The notes beneath the pieces are model-generated. The model saw nothing but the letters and a program-made list of their open reading frames with translations, was not told where the DNA came from and ran no database searches. The position numbers were made by a program, and so were the translations under genes. Source: Cyanoderma ruficeps (Eukaryota > Chordata > Aves > Passeriformes > Timaliidae). Taken from it: a stretch of DNA of 64,000 bases. Location: the NCBI GenBank assembly GCA_008694505.1, contig VZDJ01000090.1:7309521-7373520 (forward strand), given 5' to 3'. Of this stretch, positions 13,180 through 26,500 are shown in pieces (position 1 is the stretch's first letter; each line of letters begins with the position of its first letter).

Positions 13180-15590
13180 CATAAATGCATTCATCTCCCA
13201 GTGTAATTATGAAGGGTGACAGTTCTGTTGCATTTTAGTTCTAAGGCCAGAAGTGTATGATAGATGTGGTGCACTGCCTACATGCAGCTGAATTAGTCAT
13301 CTTCTTTATTGGGTTGATGGGGAAATCGCTTCTGTGACACTGCAACTTTCCATTCTCTTTATTCCTTCTTCTCTCCAGTTCTGATTTTCCCGTGTTCAAC
13401 AGTTTTTCCTTCCATTTCCTGTAATTTTCCTCTTTATTTTCCTCTGATTTTGCAGGCTGGGATAGAGCTAACATTTTCTTGGTTTAGTAACGGCTCAGGA
13501 GGCACATGGTTTCTCTTGGAACTAAAATATGACTATATTTTATTCAGATTTAATTTTGTTATTGCTTTACATTTAAAGGTTTATGGGGGTTTATGTTTGG
13601 TTTTGGGAGAGGTTAGTGTCTCAGGAGTGTTGATTTTCAACTGAAAGAGCAAATCTGTTGACTTTTTGGTCACATGCATTGTATTTGCTTGCAGGAGCAT
13701 TCATTTGACTTCCTGCTAGCCATCCATTTCAAAAGCATTTTGAAAGATTCTTATTGTTGTCAAATAGTTTGTTTGCGAGAGACATGATTCCTTACATTTT
13801 CCTTGTACTTTGTGCCCAAAAATTCACTGGGTTGCAGATTAGTGACAAATTTCTTGCTTGTGCATATTATTTCAAAACCAGCTAGGAACTAAACTTTTTT
13901 TGCACTACATTAATTATTCAAATTACCATTTGAATCCTTGAATTTAGTTCAACATATTTAGAGGACAACAAACACCAGCTTTCATTCCATTGCTGGTGTA
14001 GGACAGCTACAATTGCCAGAAGAAACCAAAGTGAAATCACATTACTGCATGTTAGATTATTACATTACTTGACCAGTGTAGTGCAGTTTACTCCAGATAA
14101 AGGTGTGTGCAGCCTCCTTAGATGCCATTCTTTGTATTTCTTACACACACTGCCTTTGATGGAAGTGAACTTTATCTCCTATAGACTTTGAGCTGCAATT
14201 GTCAACACCCAGCTCTTCCTACAGTTAGATGCCGTGTGCAAGATTCCGAGAAAATTGTTAAACACTTAACTTGCAGTCAGCTGTAAAATCAAATGATTTC
14301 TAAGTCGCCGCATGCCACGACCACAGGAATGAACATTGCATGTGTCTAACTTCAGAGGGGCACCAGTAACTTGAGCTGGCCTCTGAGCCGTGGCTCAGTC
14401 CTGCCCACAGCACATTCCTGTTCTTCCTCCTGTGCCTTCAGCCTGCCCAGAGATTCCTGCTGGTCTGGTACTCATACCCACCTTAGCCAGTGTGAAATAA
14501 GCTTATGCCCATGAACTTATGCACAAAAGGTGCAGCTGCAGCACACACATCCTGTCTGGAGCAGAGGCAGGAACAGCATCCATTTCCTCAAGGTTTCCTG
14601 CACTCTTCTGTGGTGAATAGTCCCAATATCTTGTTCTGCAAAAAGGTGGCACATCCTGAAAGTCCATCCTGTATCCTAAACAAAGACAAGACCTTGCAAA
14701 ATAAAGCAAGGCCAGAACAAAATAATACTGGACTACATAATCTAAGAATGTCCTGAAACATATGAGCAGGGGGACTGACATGACGTCACAAAATCAGTCT
14801 TCTAATATATCCTAATTCTGACTCCTTTGTCGTGCAACCTTAATGATTTTTTAATTGGTTGTGTGCTGTAATACCTAGGTGAACCAAAGGGTAAAGACTG
14901 AAAAGCTTACAGCTAATGGGAAAGAGATATAGCAGAATTAAATAAAGTAACTTTAGAAGGCACATAATTTAGCCATATCCTCGGAAGAAGCTTGGTTTTG
15001 TAAAGGGCAGGATGTGAAGGGTGAAGACCTGAGGAATCTCTTGGGAGAGGGGGTACTAAAGTACTAAGGTATTTTCAGCTCAAGGAAAGACAAATTACAG
15101 AGGACTGAACTTTGGTTCCCAGCCCAGAACACATTGAAAGTCATCTCGGCTGGCTAAAGACTGGAATAGTCCCTGGAGAATAGACAAAATTTCCCAGCTT
15201 TCAATCTGCTATTTTTATTACATGTACACATAGGTTGTAGAAAACTGCTGCTGAGAACAGAATCCACCTCTGGTCATTCACAATGACAGCCATCAAAAAA
15301 CAGGAGCTGCTTTTCCAATCAAGGAAGCATCTTGTTCTGATACAATGCTAAAAACATACTGTGAGGTCACTGAAGCATCATATAGAAAATTTACGATTGG
15401 AAGTGGTCAGGATCATAGAAACAGAAGAGGACAATTAAATTATTAACAATCCCTCAGATTTCTTCTAGCATGATACACTCATCTGGGCAAAATACAGCTT
15501 TGATGCAGCACAGGATTCCAAACAAACTCTTTTTTTTTCATCCTCTTTATCAGAGGCAGAATAATTTAATAAATTTCTTTAGAAAAAGCA
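13180..15590. other. gene-free stretch upstream of the CpG island
   Basis: No gene or repeat that I can name. Composition is AT-rich until about 15,600, where GC and CpG content rise sharply. Confidence 0.5.
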
Positions 15591-15599
15591 AGGTTGGGT

Positions 15600-15792
15600 G
15601 CTGAGGCAGGGAGAGATTTTCCAGGAGCCCAGGGACTCCCGCCTGCGTTGGGTGGTGCTTCATTTTGCTCCTGGCAGCAGCTCCTCAGGGGGTAGCTCTT
15701 CTCCTGCCGGCTTCTCCTGGGGTTTCATGGCAGGGTCAAACGTACTTGCGGGAGGGAGAATCCTGCAACGCCCCGCGGCACACAGACGCACG
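15600..15792 (+). other. candidate noncoding first exon (donor at 15,793)
   Basis: A good donor, ACG|GTAAGA, follows base 15,792 at the start of the CpG-rich zone. Its 5' limit cannot be read from sequence. It would pair with the acceptor ending at 16,150. The call rests on splice-signal quality and position only. Confidence 0.25.
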
Positions 15793-16150
15793 GTAAGATT
15801 AGTTTCCTAATGGATGGTAATTCCTGGAGGCTGGGGGTGGTTCGCTGCCCCCCGCTTTGCGGGCCTCCCACCCCCTCTCGGCTTGTCGGGGCGGGGGAGC
15901 GGCTCCTGCTGCCGGCCCAAGGAGAGGGAGGAGAAGAAGGAAAAGTAGTATCTGCGGTTCCGCAGAGAAATCGCTCAGAAAAGACAGGTTCCCTTCAGAG
16001 GGAAAGGCGTAGGACCGCTTTATCTCTCTTCACGTGTCTCCTCCCCCGGTGGGCTTTGATACAAATGGAGGAGGAATTTCAACGGGCTCAAGCTTAATAA
16101 TATTTCTGACTAAACACACAACGTGCTTTGTTCTACGTTTTCTCTTGCAG

Positions 16151-16331
16151 ATGGGGCTCAGCTGAACAAACCGTCCTCTTGAAACCCGTCGTAAGCACCA
16201 CCACGCGGGAACTGCGCTGGACCTCCCAGGGGCTGCAGCAACAGCCTTGGCGGCTCTGAGCAGAAGAGACGAGTTCTGTCCTCTTCTCTGGGATGATTTA
16301 AAGATAAAATAAGCTGCTCTGTAAACAGCCG
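16151..16331 (+). other. candidate noncoding 5' exon of ST3GAL6
   Basis: A strong acceptor (a pyrimidine-rich run ending TTTTCTCTTGCAG) ends at 16,150 and a strong donor (CAGCCG|GTAAGTG) follows 16,331, framing a 181-base exon. The exon opens with ATGGGG, but that frame stops after four codons, so it would be a short upstream frame rather than coding sequence. It would splice to the acceptor at 35,188-35,189. This is inferred from splice signals. Confidence 0.4.
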
Positions 16332-16839
16332 GTAAGTGAACACCGCTGCTTAGCTCTGTAAACCCTTCCACAGGATGAGTGGATCTTGTGGATGGATGGC
16401 GCCTGAACCCATAGGACTGGGCGTGCTGGAAGTGCTTGTTACCGAATCTGCTGGCGTCTCTGCCGCGGGACGTGTCGCGGCTGTCGGGAGACGTTCCACG
16501 GTTGCCCACGACGGATCCTCGGGGGGCTTTTCCAACCTTGACCGTTCCATGATACTCTTGCGTCGTTTCCGACGGGAAAGCTTCTAGTTTAACTTCATGT
16601 AGAGTTTGTATGCATGCTTCCAATTTTAAAATTTCCTTCAGGTGAACGCTGATGGGAGCAGCTGCAAAAACATTGTTATTCAATGTAAATTACCGCTTAT
16701 TCAAAGGCGGAGCTGGCTATTTCAATGCATCAGCGTGTTACTCGGTGAAAGCATTTAAGGAATTAAACCGCATTTCCAGAGGGATGGAGCCTGCCTCTAC
16801 AAGCTTCCTTTGAAGAGAGCATAGTTTTAATCGGTTTTG

Positions 16840-17163
16840 AGAGCTGGTGAGATGAGACGTCCCAGACCTTTCCCAGAGATTCCTGGGAATTTCACGGGGA
16901 AAAAAACCTTAACACGGCGGTGTAGCTGGGAGCCGGTTCCCGGTGGGGATGAGCCCGACAGAAGCAGAAGCGCCGCCGCCCCCCGCTTTCCCGGCGGCGC
17001 TTGGATGCGCCTGATGCCGCAGGCGGCCGGCCGGCGCCGGGGACCGGGGGAGAGGCCGGGCTGAGGCGCTGCCCGGGTCCGCATGCGGGGCCGGCTGTCG
17101 CCCCCGGCGGGCGGCGGGGAGCACCGGAGGGTCCGGCGGGCAGCCGGGTGCCTCCGCACACAG
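16840..17163 (+). other. alternative first-exon candidate in the CpG core
   Basis: A donor-like site (CACACAG|GTAGGC) follows 17,163 in the densest CpG block. A second donor-like site (GGCCC|GTAAGTG) follows 17,511. Either could close an alternative noncoding first exon. The start is arbitrary here, since a transcription start cannot be seen. Confidence 0.25.
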
Positions 17164-17364
17164 GTAGGCGGCTCCGGGGGGAGCCGTGAAGGAGGGAAGG
17201 GGCCGCCCGAATTTCCCCGGCTGCTCCTGGTGGGCGCGGGGCGGGGGAGCCGCCCGCCTTGCCCCGGTCTCCCGGAGCAGCTCCGCTCGCAGGCCGGGGC
17301 GGAGCCGCCTCGGGGCCCCCCCGGGCGGTGAGTCGCGGCGGGCGCGCCGGCGGGAGGCGAGCGC

Positions 17365-17398
17365 GGGAAGGGGGATGGGGAGATAGGGGGGTAAGGGG
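17365..17398 (+). other. G-quadruplex-forming tract in the CpG island
   Basis: Five runs of three to six G (17,365-17,367, 17,370-17,374, 17,377-17,380, 17,386-17,391, 17,395-17,398) are separated by loops of two to five bases. This satisfies the usual pattern for an intramolecular G-quadruplex on the plus strand. Such tracts are common near CpG-island promoters. Confidence 0.7.
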
Positions 17399-17560
17399 CG
17401 GCGGGGCCCGGTGCTCCGGGGCTGGGCAGAGCAGGGCTGGGGCACGGTGGGCTCATGCGGGCAGGACAGCCCCGCGCTGGGTGAGCCTCCCGGCGGAGCT
17501 GACGGCGGCCCGTAAGTGAAATTCGAGGGGAGATTCGTGGCTTCTGCTGAATTGCTTGGG

Positions 17561-20500
17561 TCGGGTAATCCCACCGTTTTGCCATGGCTGCCGGTCAGGC
17601 AGGCTCGGTTAAAGGATTGCTTCTGGCGAGGGTACCGAAGGGGAACCGCTCCTTGAAAATGCCGAAGGCCTCGGGGAGGGAACAATGGCTCTGTCGCTAG
17701 ACTCTGCCTTAAGCTATGCAAATCTATTATTTGCATTTTAGGGAAGAAAGAAACCCTGGAAGTTTTATGTCTGCTACCTTTTATTTTAAAAAAAAATTAC
17801 TTGGATTATTATTTGGCAGCGGGGGTGGTGTTTCAGTTTTAGTTAGAGCAAGTGGTGAGATCGATCCTGCTGTCCTTTCTCAAAACCCTAAAATTTCCAG
17901 GGAGAGAGGGTGATCTATTGAGATTTGTACCTGTTGTGTTCTTACCCAGCCGAAACTTTATATCTAGTTTTCCTCAATTTTTGTCTCTCTTCACCCACGT
18001 TTTATTAAGTTATTTTTGCATAGCGTGATTGCAGAACTATTAAGTAAAGAATGAACTTTGTGATAAGATTACTTATTTTAACCTGGTAATTCACCTGAAC
18101 TGTGAAAATGTTATAGATAAAAGATATATATATAAATATTTCTTGTGGAGAGTACCATGGTATTAGACTGGTCACTCTCAAACTGAAAGAACTAAATTCA
18201 GAGGAGTGTTGAAGAAGGAAATGTGCATAAGCCGAGTTGCCTACTCATCAACATGCAATACGCTTGTCTACTGGGTCTCAGAAGTGGTACTTCTGAAACT
18301 GAAATAACTCTCCTTTCACATGTAAGTCTTCAGCAGATGTAGCTCTGATTTTTATTTCACTTAAATACATCTGCTTACCTTTTTTCCCCCAGTCTGATAT
18401 AGTACCTGCTTCTTTAGCTCATCTGTCTCTGTTGAACTGAAGCAGTCCATTAGGTTACGCTTTAGGCTTATGGCTGTTATTAATGCAGCAGAATTAAAGG
18501 TGGCTAAGTCTCAGGTCTCCATGAAGGTCATATTGGCTTTAGCAGACTTCTCCTGCTTGTGGGATGCATGAATCATCCTCTGAGGCTCATGAGTTGCCCA
18601 GTGTCCTTATCCCTCCCTCCCTGTTGAAAGGTAGTAGGAAAAGTTCTCTGGAAGCAGTTGCTGGTCAGGGATGTGCCAATGGGAGCAGCTGCAGAGTGTT
18701 CACTTGAGGCACTAAAACCTGAAAGCTGACAGAAGATCACCGGGACCTGAGTCTTAAGTTATAGGTCCCTTTATAACTTTAAACAGCTGGGGAAATAGGT
18801 GAGTTACAGTGCTTTGGCTAGAACAAGGTGTTGGACAAGACATTATGTTGATGTGTGCTGCTAAATAATGGCTTTAGCAATTATGCAGGGAAGCTTTCTG
18901 GTTGAAGAGGGAAATACAGTGGGTGATGTGGTGACAGATCTCCTTCACAGTGGGAAGTGCTTGAGATGCTTCTCCTTCACCTCCTCATCAAGACTCTCAT
19001 AGCTTACAAGCAGAGGCAGCTTTAGAAGATTTTTGATGATTACTTTCTTCCTTAGGTGTTCATTTTTGGATAGAAGCTGTTATGATAGCTTATTTGTGCC
19101 ATTAGTACTTTTATCTCGGGCGTGTTTTATCTGAGCATGCTGTGATTAGTGTCTCTTGGTAAAAATCGGATTTGTCTTCCCAGGACAGGTTTGGAAAAGT
19201 TGGCATAAACCTTCTTTGGCTGATTTGTGTTTTTCTTCTTGCATGTTGCTTCATATGCTCCTGGGTGTTGATTCAAGCACTCTGGCCTGGAAGAGGATGC
19301 AATCAGATGGATCATTTGAAGATAAAACTTGTGAGACCACTATGAGTCTCCATGAGGATGTCTGCACCATTGACTTAAAAGGGCTTTTAAGGAAGGGCTC
19401 TTGGTTTTATTTGGTTTTTGGGCTTTTTTGGGTTTTTTCATTCTTCTGCAGTATTATAGGTTGAGCTGTAGCACAGGATCTTGATTTATCTTTGTACATT
19501 AACGTTAAGGTTATTTTATTGACAAACATGAAAGGTTGGTTTTGCGTCCTGTGTGATGTGAGGTACTCTGCCATGGCTCCCTAGTTAATGCATTTTAGGA
19601 ATGGGCTCAAGACTCCTTGAAATACCATTTTTATAGACAACTTTCCCTACAGATGTTTTCACTGTTTCAACTAAATCGGTTGAAGTGTGTTGAGGAGGAG
19701 TTTAGTTTTTGAGGAGGAGTTTAGTTTTTCAAGCTTATGATCTGTAATTGGTCATTCATTTGAGTAACCTATTAATTAATTTCTCTAGCCTTTCAGATAA
19801 GTTATAGAATAATAATACTGAGTAACTATGGGGTAACTGAATGTACAGAATTTTTTCCTTCTTCAGAGTCTCTATTTTCTATCTACCTACTCAAAGACCA
19901 GAAGTTTTGTAGCAGAATAAACCCTACCCTGAACTTCCCCTTTAATCCAGTTTCTTCTGCTTTTGCTGTGTTGCATATGGTTGCTTCTACCTGTCCACAC
20001 CCTTCAAGGGAAGTGAAAATAAAGCTACTCATACATATTATTTACTGTGTGAATTCCCTAAAGCTTAAATCTTTTACCCCCCTTTCTACGGAAGAGCCTA
20101 AAACCTCAGCTCTTCTTGTTTTGATGTAGAGGTCTAGAGGAAAACAGGATGTGCATGCTGTAGTGTATTAATCACTGATACCAGTAGTGGTGTTAGTACA
20201 GAAAGGTTGAAAAGCGATGGGGCAGTACTAGCTAGCGTGAGCTGTGAAGCAAAAACAGGCAATGTTTGAGTTGCATTCAGTGTTGCCACCTTTTGAAAAA
20301 TGGGTTGAAAAAATGCAGGTACAGAATGTGGTAAAATACTCTGCAGCAGTACTTCTTGTTGTGTTCTGTACCTATCATTCTAAAATATCGTGTCCTTTTA
20401 AAGTTAATTTTGCTCAGGTGGATTGGCTTTTCAGCCATCCATGCTTGGCAAATTCTTTGGTCTTGAAGGCAAAAATGAAGCCTTGATATCCTGTGAAGAA

Positions 20501-23500
20501 GACCCTTTACAGTGCTATTACAGATTGAGCACATTGTGAGTGTCCCTGGATAGTATCCAGAGGTTGTGTGGAACTGTTCAGTTACCTCTGCTCCCAACCC
20601 TAACAGCAGCAGTAAAACTGGAGTATGGTGTGCCTGGGCTGTTTTTTACATTCTAGTGTAAATGGAGAGCTAGGAAGAGCAAGGGAAAAAAATGGAACAC
20701 CCTCCACCTGACCTGACTGGGAAGGGAAGGCTGGAAAACCTATGGAGCCAGTTGGTCTTCACTCCTGGTAGGAGGGCCAGAATGGAGTAATCCCGGAACT
20801 GGTTTAGTGAAATGATGGTCTGTCTTAATCACTGGAGCTCTTAACATCTGTTGGTTTACCGTGCAAGTTTCCATTTCCTGAGTTGTAGTATTGCTTGCTT
20901 TTGCGCCACTAGCCAGTAGGAAGCTTTATTTGTGAGGTGTGTGCCTAGAAGTCTTCAACTCAATTTTTAAAGAATAGTTTTAGCCCTTGTGAGTGCAGGT
21001 CAGAAACACTATAATAAGGATCTGCTGCAGAGCTCAGAAAAGTTTTGTTAGACTGGATCTGCGCGCTGACATTTGCATTGCAGTGGTGTCCAGATACTGC
21101 TTGTTTTCCCTGCTTTGTGGAGTCCTGAGGCCAGCAGTGATATGAGAGTGGTGTGAGGGGCATGAGCTTACCCAGGGCCTTAGCAGAGGTGGGCAGAGGA
21201 AATGTGATGGCCATTTAATGGTCAATACGGAATGTGTGAGTGTATGCATAAAATACAAATTGCATCACGTGTGGGATGAGGGGAGAAGTTTCTTTCTCAG
21301 GGTAAGAAAGAAATTGAAGTTGTGTTTTTGCCATAATCTTTCCTTTTTTTCTCATGTAATTGTAGGTTAACATAGCTCCCCCTGGGCACGTAATTTTTGA
21401 AGGTTAGTTGTGCTGACAGTTTTTTGCCTACACGTTGTGTGAGGGGGAGTTGACCTGTTTTGGAACAGGGGCATCCAAGCACAATGCAAGGGAAGAACCA
21501 GTGGGTTTTTCTCACTGCAGTGTGGAGACAGGAATATGTTTGCTGCCGAGGAGCTGTTGATGAATGAAACCTTGTTCATAATTTGCCAGTTAAAATAGGT
21601 ATTTCTTGGTTCTTGGAAGTTACGGAACCTGCCGGTCTTGTATCATCCAGCAGTGTCACATCTGAGCACCCCGGAAACATCAGCTCTAGCTCTGCAGTGC
21701 TTTGGGTAGTCTGAAGTTGATGTGTGGGACTGAGACCAGGAGGAGGTTAGTGGTGTAGATGGGAGATAGGCTGTAAGGCTTGTTTGAACACAACATTTGC
21801 ACAAGATTAAATGGAGCCATAATATTAAAATCTACACTTGGTGAAGCATGGGAACAAGTTAGGATTTGTCCAGATTGCTGAATGTGCACGAGGCTTGCTG
21901 GCATGTGGTAGCTAGTCTTGATCATGCCTCTTGTGTAGATCAGTTATTGCCTTCTCATTTCATATCTGGGAAAAGCCTGGGTTTGATTTTTGTTGTTGTT
22001 TTCCCCTGCAGGAAACTGTTAAAAACTATGGCTAGCTTTGCTTGCCTAAATGTTTTGGAGTATTTAATAAGGCAGGGTGATGCTTGGCTCAGCTGAGGAG
22101 CTGGAGTGCTCTATAAGCCTGTCCCTCCCCCTCTCCAAGTTTTATGACCACCCATGACAATTTTAACTTCCCATTCTCAGAAAGTTGAGATGTGCAAGTA
22201 TGGGTGCACAAGGGGAATGAAACCCAGAATGGCCATGAAATGCTGTCCCGAAGTCATCATCTCCTGCTGTCACTGCTGGAGACAGAACTGGGCTGGATGG
22301 ACACTGGTCTGACATAGCAGAGTGTTTTCTTGTGCTTTCATTGCTGACCGTGTGCTCTGGAGCACAGGCCAGGTGTATAAACTGGGTTTTGAGTAGCCAG
22401 GTGATTAAAATGCTGGTTAGTGTACATGCCATTAGTACAGTTTCTCAAGAGTGACTGCCTTTTCTTGCAGTACATGTCAAGGAAATACTGTTACTTTATT
22501 TTTGTTGAAACAGTTTGAATGGAATAGTGATTTTCCTTCTTCTGTGCTAATGGCACACTGTAATTAATTTTCAGCTTGGGACATTGGTTCTTAGATGGCT
22601 TAGCCTCCAGCTAAGGTTGGTTTTGTATTAAAGATTTCTAACCTAAATAGAAAGTGTTGTTCAGAGCTTTGCAAAAAGAAATGTAAAGTGAAGTAAAATA
22701 TCTCATTCTTCAGTTTTCACAGAGAACATTACTTAAAGTAAATACTGGTTGGTGTTGAAGTGACTTTTTGAAGCTGGGTGACTGAAGCCAGCTAACACTA
22801 CCTGTTAAGTGGTTGAAAAGGGTATCTAAGTTGTTGAACTTCATACAGCTCTTTTGGGAAATTCGGACACCTACGTATTTGTGCAAGGCATTTCAAAATT
22901 TGAGCACTTTTTTTTTCTTGGTGGTTAGAGGCTCTTCTGATACCTCTACCACCCAGTTGTGTGACAAGATAAAATAAAACCATATTTTTGATGTCTTTCT
23001 GTTGTATGCACTTTCTGATCTTTAGTGAAAAATGAATTTATAGGGTTTCTTTGTTCTACCCAGCCGGGTGTTTATTTTTGTAAAACTCGAGGAGGTCTCA
23101 AACACATTAAGTTTCTCATCTCTCGCATTTGACTGAAATCTGCCAGAGAGGTTCAAAAGTTCCATAGGGAAGGAAAGGGCATGCATGCACACAAACAGGG
23201 TATGGTTGCATAAATCTCATTTCATGGTGAGAACACATGTGACAGAACAGAACAAAAAGCCTTTTACTGTGTGGCATTTCATGCTCTAATGGAGTTCCTG
23301 GTCGTCTGTGGCATGGAGAGCAATCTGATAGGACACGGTGGTGCTGGAGGCTGTGCGGTCAGGGGAGCAAGAAAAGATGTCAGTAGGCAACCCAGCAGGT
23401 GCCATGTATATCGCTCTAGACAACTTCAAATTTTATGCTGAAGGTAATGTTAGACTTGGTGTTTTATCACTGGTGCAGGATAGGCCAGTTTGGTTATAGG

Positions 23501-26500
23501 AGAGTAGATCTGTGCCACGAAATCCTTTGTCCTGCTGTCTTCTCACAGGGAGGGGAGCCTTGGCTTATTGGACTCTTACTCTCTTGTCATCAGAGGAGAT
23601 GATGTCATGCAGCCCTGAGCATATCCAATGCTCAGAAAAGATCAGGTAGGGTAGGGCAGTTAGTCTGTTTAAAGATACTATGGTCCTGAAGAAACTCATC
23701 TTCATTTTGCTGTAGCCTTTAATGATTGGTGAAACAGAAACCGGTGAACATCACAACCAGACTCTCTGTTTCACCTACAAGAGATGAGATTTGGATTGTA
23801 GAGCAAAACAAACTGTCAGAGGGAGCTGTGATGTGCAGGAGGTGCTGTGTGGAGGCAGTGCTCCAGCAGAGGCCAGGCTGTGTGCCTTCAGCCTGCCTGC
23901 TGCGCTTGTGCCTCCTTGCTCTCATTTGGGCTTCCAGGTATTTTGGCAGACCCCAGCAGGAGGGCTGTGAGACTGACTGGCAGGAAAGATGCCTGGGTGG
24001 GGTGACAGGCACCTTGGATTCCCCTAAGTTTTAGGCATGACTGTCCTTTTCAATTAATTAAAAAAGAGCAAAAGGAAGCAATACGTCAGTTTTGGGGAGG
24101 AAAGGGGTTGTGTTTAACCTTCAGTGAGGACTGAGGTCTGAAAGGCTTGTAAATTAGTGTCTCTGTGTAGCTCTGAGAAAAGTGTACAAGCTTTCCCAGC
24201 ATACTGTAGTGACTAATGTAGGCAGCTTTCCTCCCAGACAGATGGCAATTGAAGATTACTATCAGATATAATTAGCTCTCCTCTTGCTTGCATAGGTAAG
24301 AAAACTGAAGTGCATAATTCAGGGCTATGAGCTGCACTATAAGATGGGTAGCCACTGAAAGTTTCCCCTGCAGTACAGATTGCTGTAGTATCACTTTATT
24401 GCTCTGAATACACAGAGGTACATAAATGAACATGTGCAAACTTTTCTGCAAGGAGCTGAATTCTGTTACAGCAGGCAACAGTTGCCCTGTGAAGAATTCC
24501 AGTTCTGGTTTTACATTGTTTAGCCTGCTCATTTGTTCTTTGTTTTTGTTATGAATTTGATTTCAGTTTTGTTTAAGGAAACACGATGAGTGATACTCTA
24601 AATGCTGAACTCAGATACACCTTCATCTGTGTTCCACTTGGGAAGCTCACTACCTCACAAGCAATTTATNCAAAGCACTGAAAGGCTTTAGGGGATCAGA
24701 TACAGGTTCTGATGCAAACTGTACAGCAGTTTTTTGTGAGTTCTAAAACATTTTATTTCCACAGAGCATTCTCATGATTATGAAGTGGCTCATTAGAGCT
24801 TTTCTTATGGGAGCTTTTGTTGTTATTGTAAATAATATATTTGAGCTGCAGTGCTAAGAAAGCAAAACTGTGTATTAAGAAGGCTTGTGAAAATAGTCTT
24901 AATGTTTACAGTATTCAAGATTTTCCAGTCTGGCACTGTCAGTTTGGATTTAGTTTTCTGTTGGTAGTTAGCACTGGAATTTTGTGTTCTGATATTCATG
25001 GTCCAAAGGCAAAGTCAATACATTCATTGAGAGCCCTGGGAAATGTAAGCATTAATGCTATCAGAAAAGCTATTTAAACTGCTGGTGTCCTGCAGATTTC
25101 TCCTGAGCCAGCAGGATCCCTGCTGTGAGAAGCTTCCAAGATTTTGTAGTAGTGTAGGGTAAGTGCTACCACTTATCTCCATTTTCTTCCCTCCCTGAAT
25201 TAATTTGGCTTTACACTTTTCACTTACTTGTTTTGCTGCATTCCTGAGAATCCCAGAGCTCTCATTTGCACAGATGCCTTGCAGCAGATTGACTTGCAGA
25301 ATTTGCTAATTAAATTACATCACTAACAGCTGGGGGTTAGGGGATTTTTTTGGTTGTTGGTTTGGGGCTTTTTGGGGGGTGGTGTTGGTATGGGGTTTAA
25401 TTTTTTTTTCTTTTGGCAGTTGAGGCAAGACAGGGAGCAGCACAGCAAAAATGAAGAAATACATTGTGTTTGGGGCTCTGACTACAGACATGTTTGGCAT
25501 GTTATTTAAATGAAAATTTAACTGTTCAGTTTTGTGTGCTGACCAGGTGCATATTCACACCTATTTTCTGGGCCTCTTAGTCCACACAAACTCGAGCCAT
25601 GTAACCTGTTCCTTTTTAAAATATGGTGAAATATGGACAATAAAAATTGAGTAAAAAGCCGTGCCATCTGATGATGGCTGTCCTAGTGCATTTGAAATTT
25701 GTCTTGACTGGGGTTTACAAACGTTACTGTGAAAACTAGTCACACAAAAAGCACCTGTTTCTATTTAGGGACAGATTCTGACACCAGTTTTGGATCAGGA
25801 TTGATACTACTACAGTGAAGTGAGAAAATACTTGGGATTTTTAGAGTCATTCAGTGTAGATGGGGGAGCATTTAATTCTTCAGGTGCTGGTAGTGAAGCT
25901 AGTAAATCAGCCTTCTGTATCAATCGAGGAAAAAAAGGCAAGAAAAAATGTTTTTCCCCATGCCCTGGAGAACCCTAATTTTACTTGTGAGTGGACTTTG
26001 GTGTTGTGGTTTTTTGTGTGTTTTGTTTTCTTGGATTTTGGAGGGGGGAGGGATTTATTTCAACCTGGTCCTGAGATTTGTTCTTTTTTTTCCCCCTGAC
26101 TGGTAGATTTAGTTTTATAATTCGAGCCGTTTTAGTGAGACCTGAGGTTAAATCACTACCTCCAAATGAACCAGGATGTTTTGGATATCCTGGGCATTGT
26201 TAGGAGACAAAGTGTGCCTTGTTTTAAGGTGAACTTAATGCTGTAGTGAATTTGCACGTATAATAAATACAGATCAAATTTTCTGGTTGGACCTTTATTT
26301 GTTTAGATTGATCATAGTTCCTGGAGGAAAAAATGGTGAGCCGAATAGGGTTTGTGACTGAACTGTTTGGAAACCTGACTAATTTGCCTTTTTCCAGCCA
26401 TTTCTCCTTCTACTTTTTCCTGGTTTTTTTCTCTCTGGGAAACCTAAGAAGGATTGCTGGTTTGACCTCAATCCTCTGACTCTGCAAGCACTCGTGGACA

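Larger units (their letters stand above)
15600..17560 (+). promoter_or_regulatory. CpG island, probable ST3GAL6 promoter region
   Basis: GC and CpG content rise in two blocks, a moderate one at about 15,600-16,560 and a very dense one at about 16,840-17,520 with many CG dinucleotides and Sp1-like GGGCGG/CCGCCC boxes. Such islands mark vertebrate promoters. The next recognisable coding exon on the plus strand is ST3GAL6 at 35,201, whose start lies only 11 bases inside its exon, so noncoding upstream exons must exist and this island is the natural place. Assignment to ST3GAL6 is inference; an unrelated or minus-strand transcript could also start here. Confidence 0.6.

Noticed and set aside
16030..16683. 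217-codon minus-strand frame
   Set aside because: No recognisable domain, low-information composition, and it overlaps plausible plus-strand noncoding exons.
16909..17736. 275- and 252-codon minus-strand frames in the CpG island
   Set aside because: They are long because GC-rich DNA has few stops. The products are Pro/Arg/Ala-rich with no domain, and several frames on both strands are open at once.
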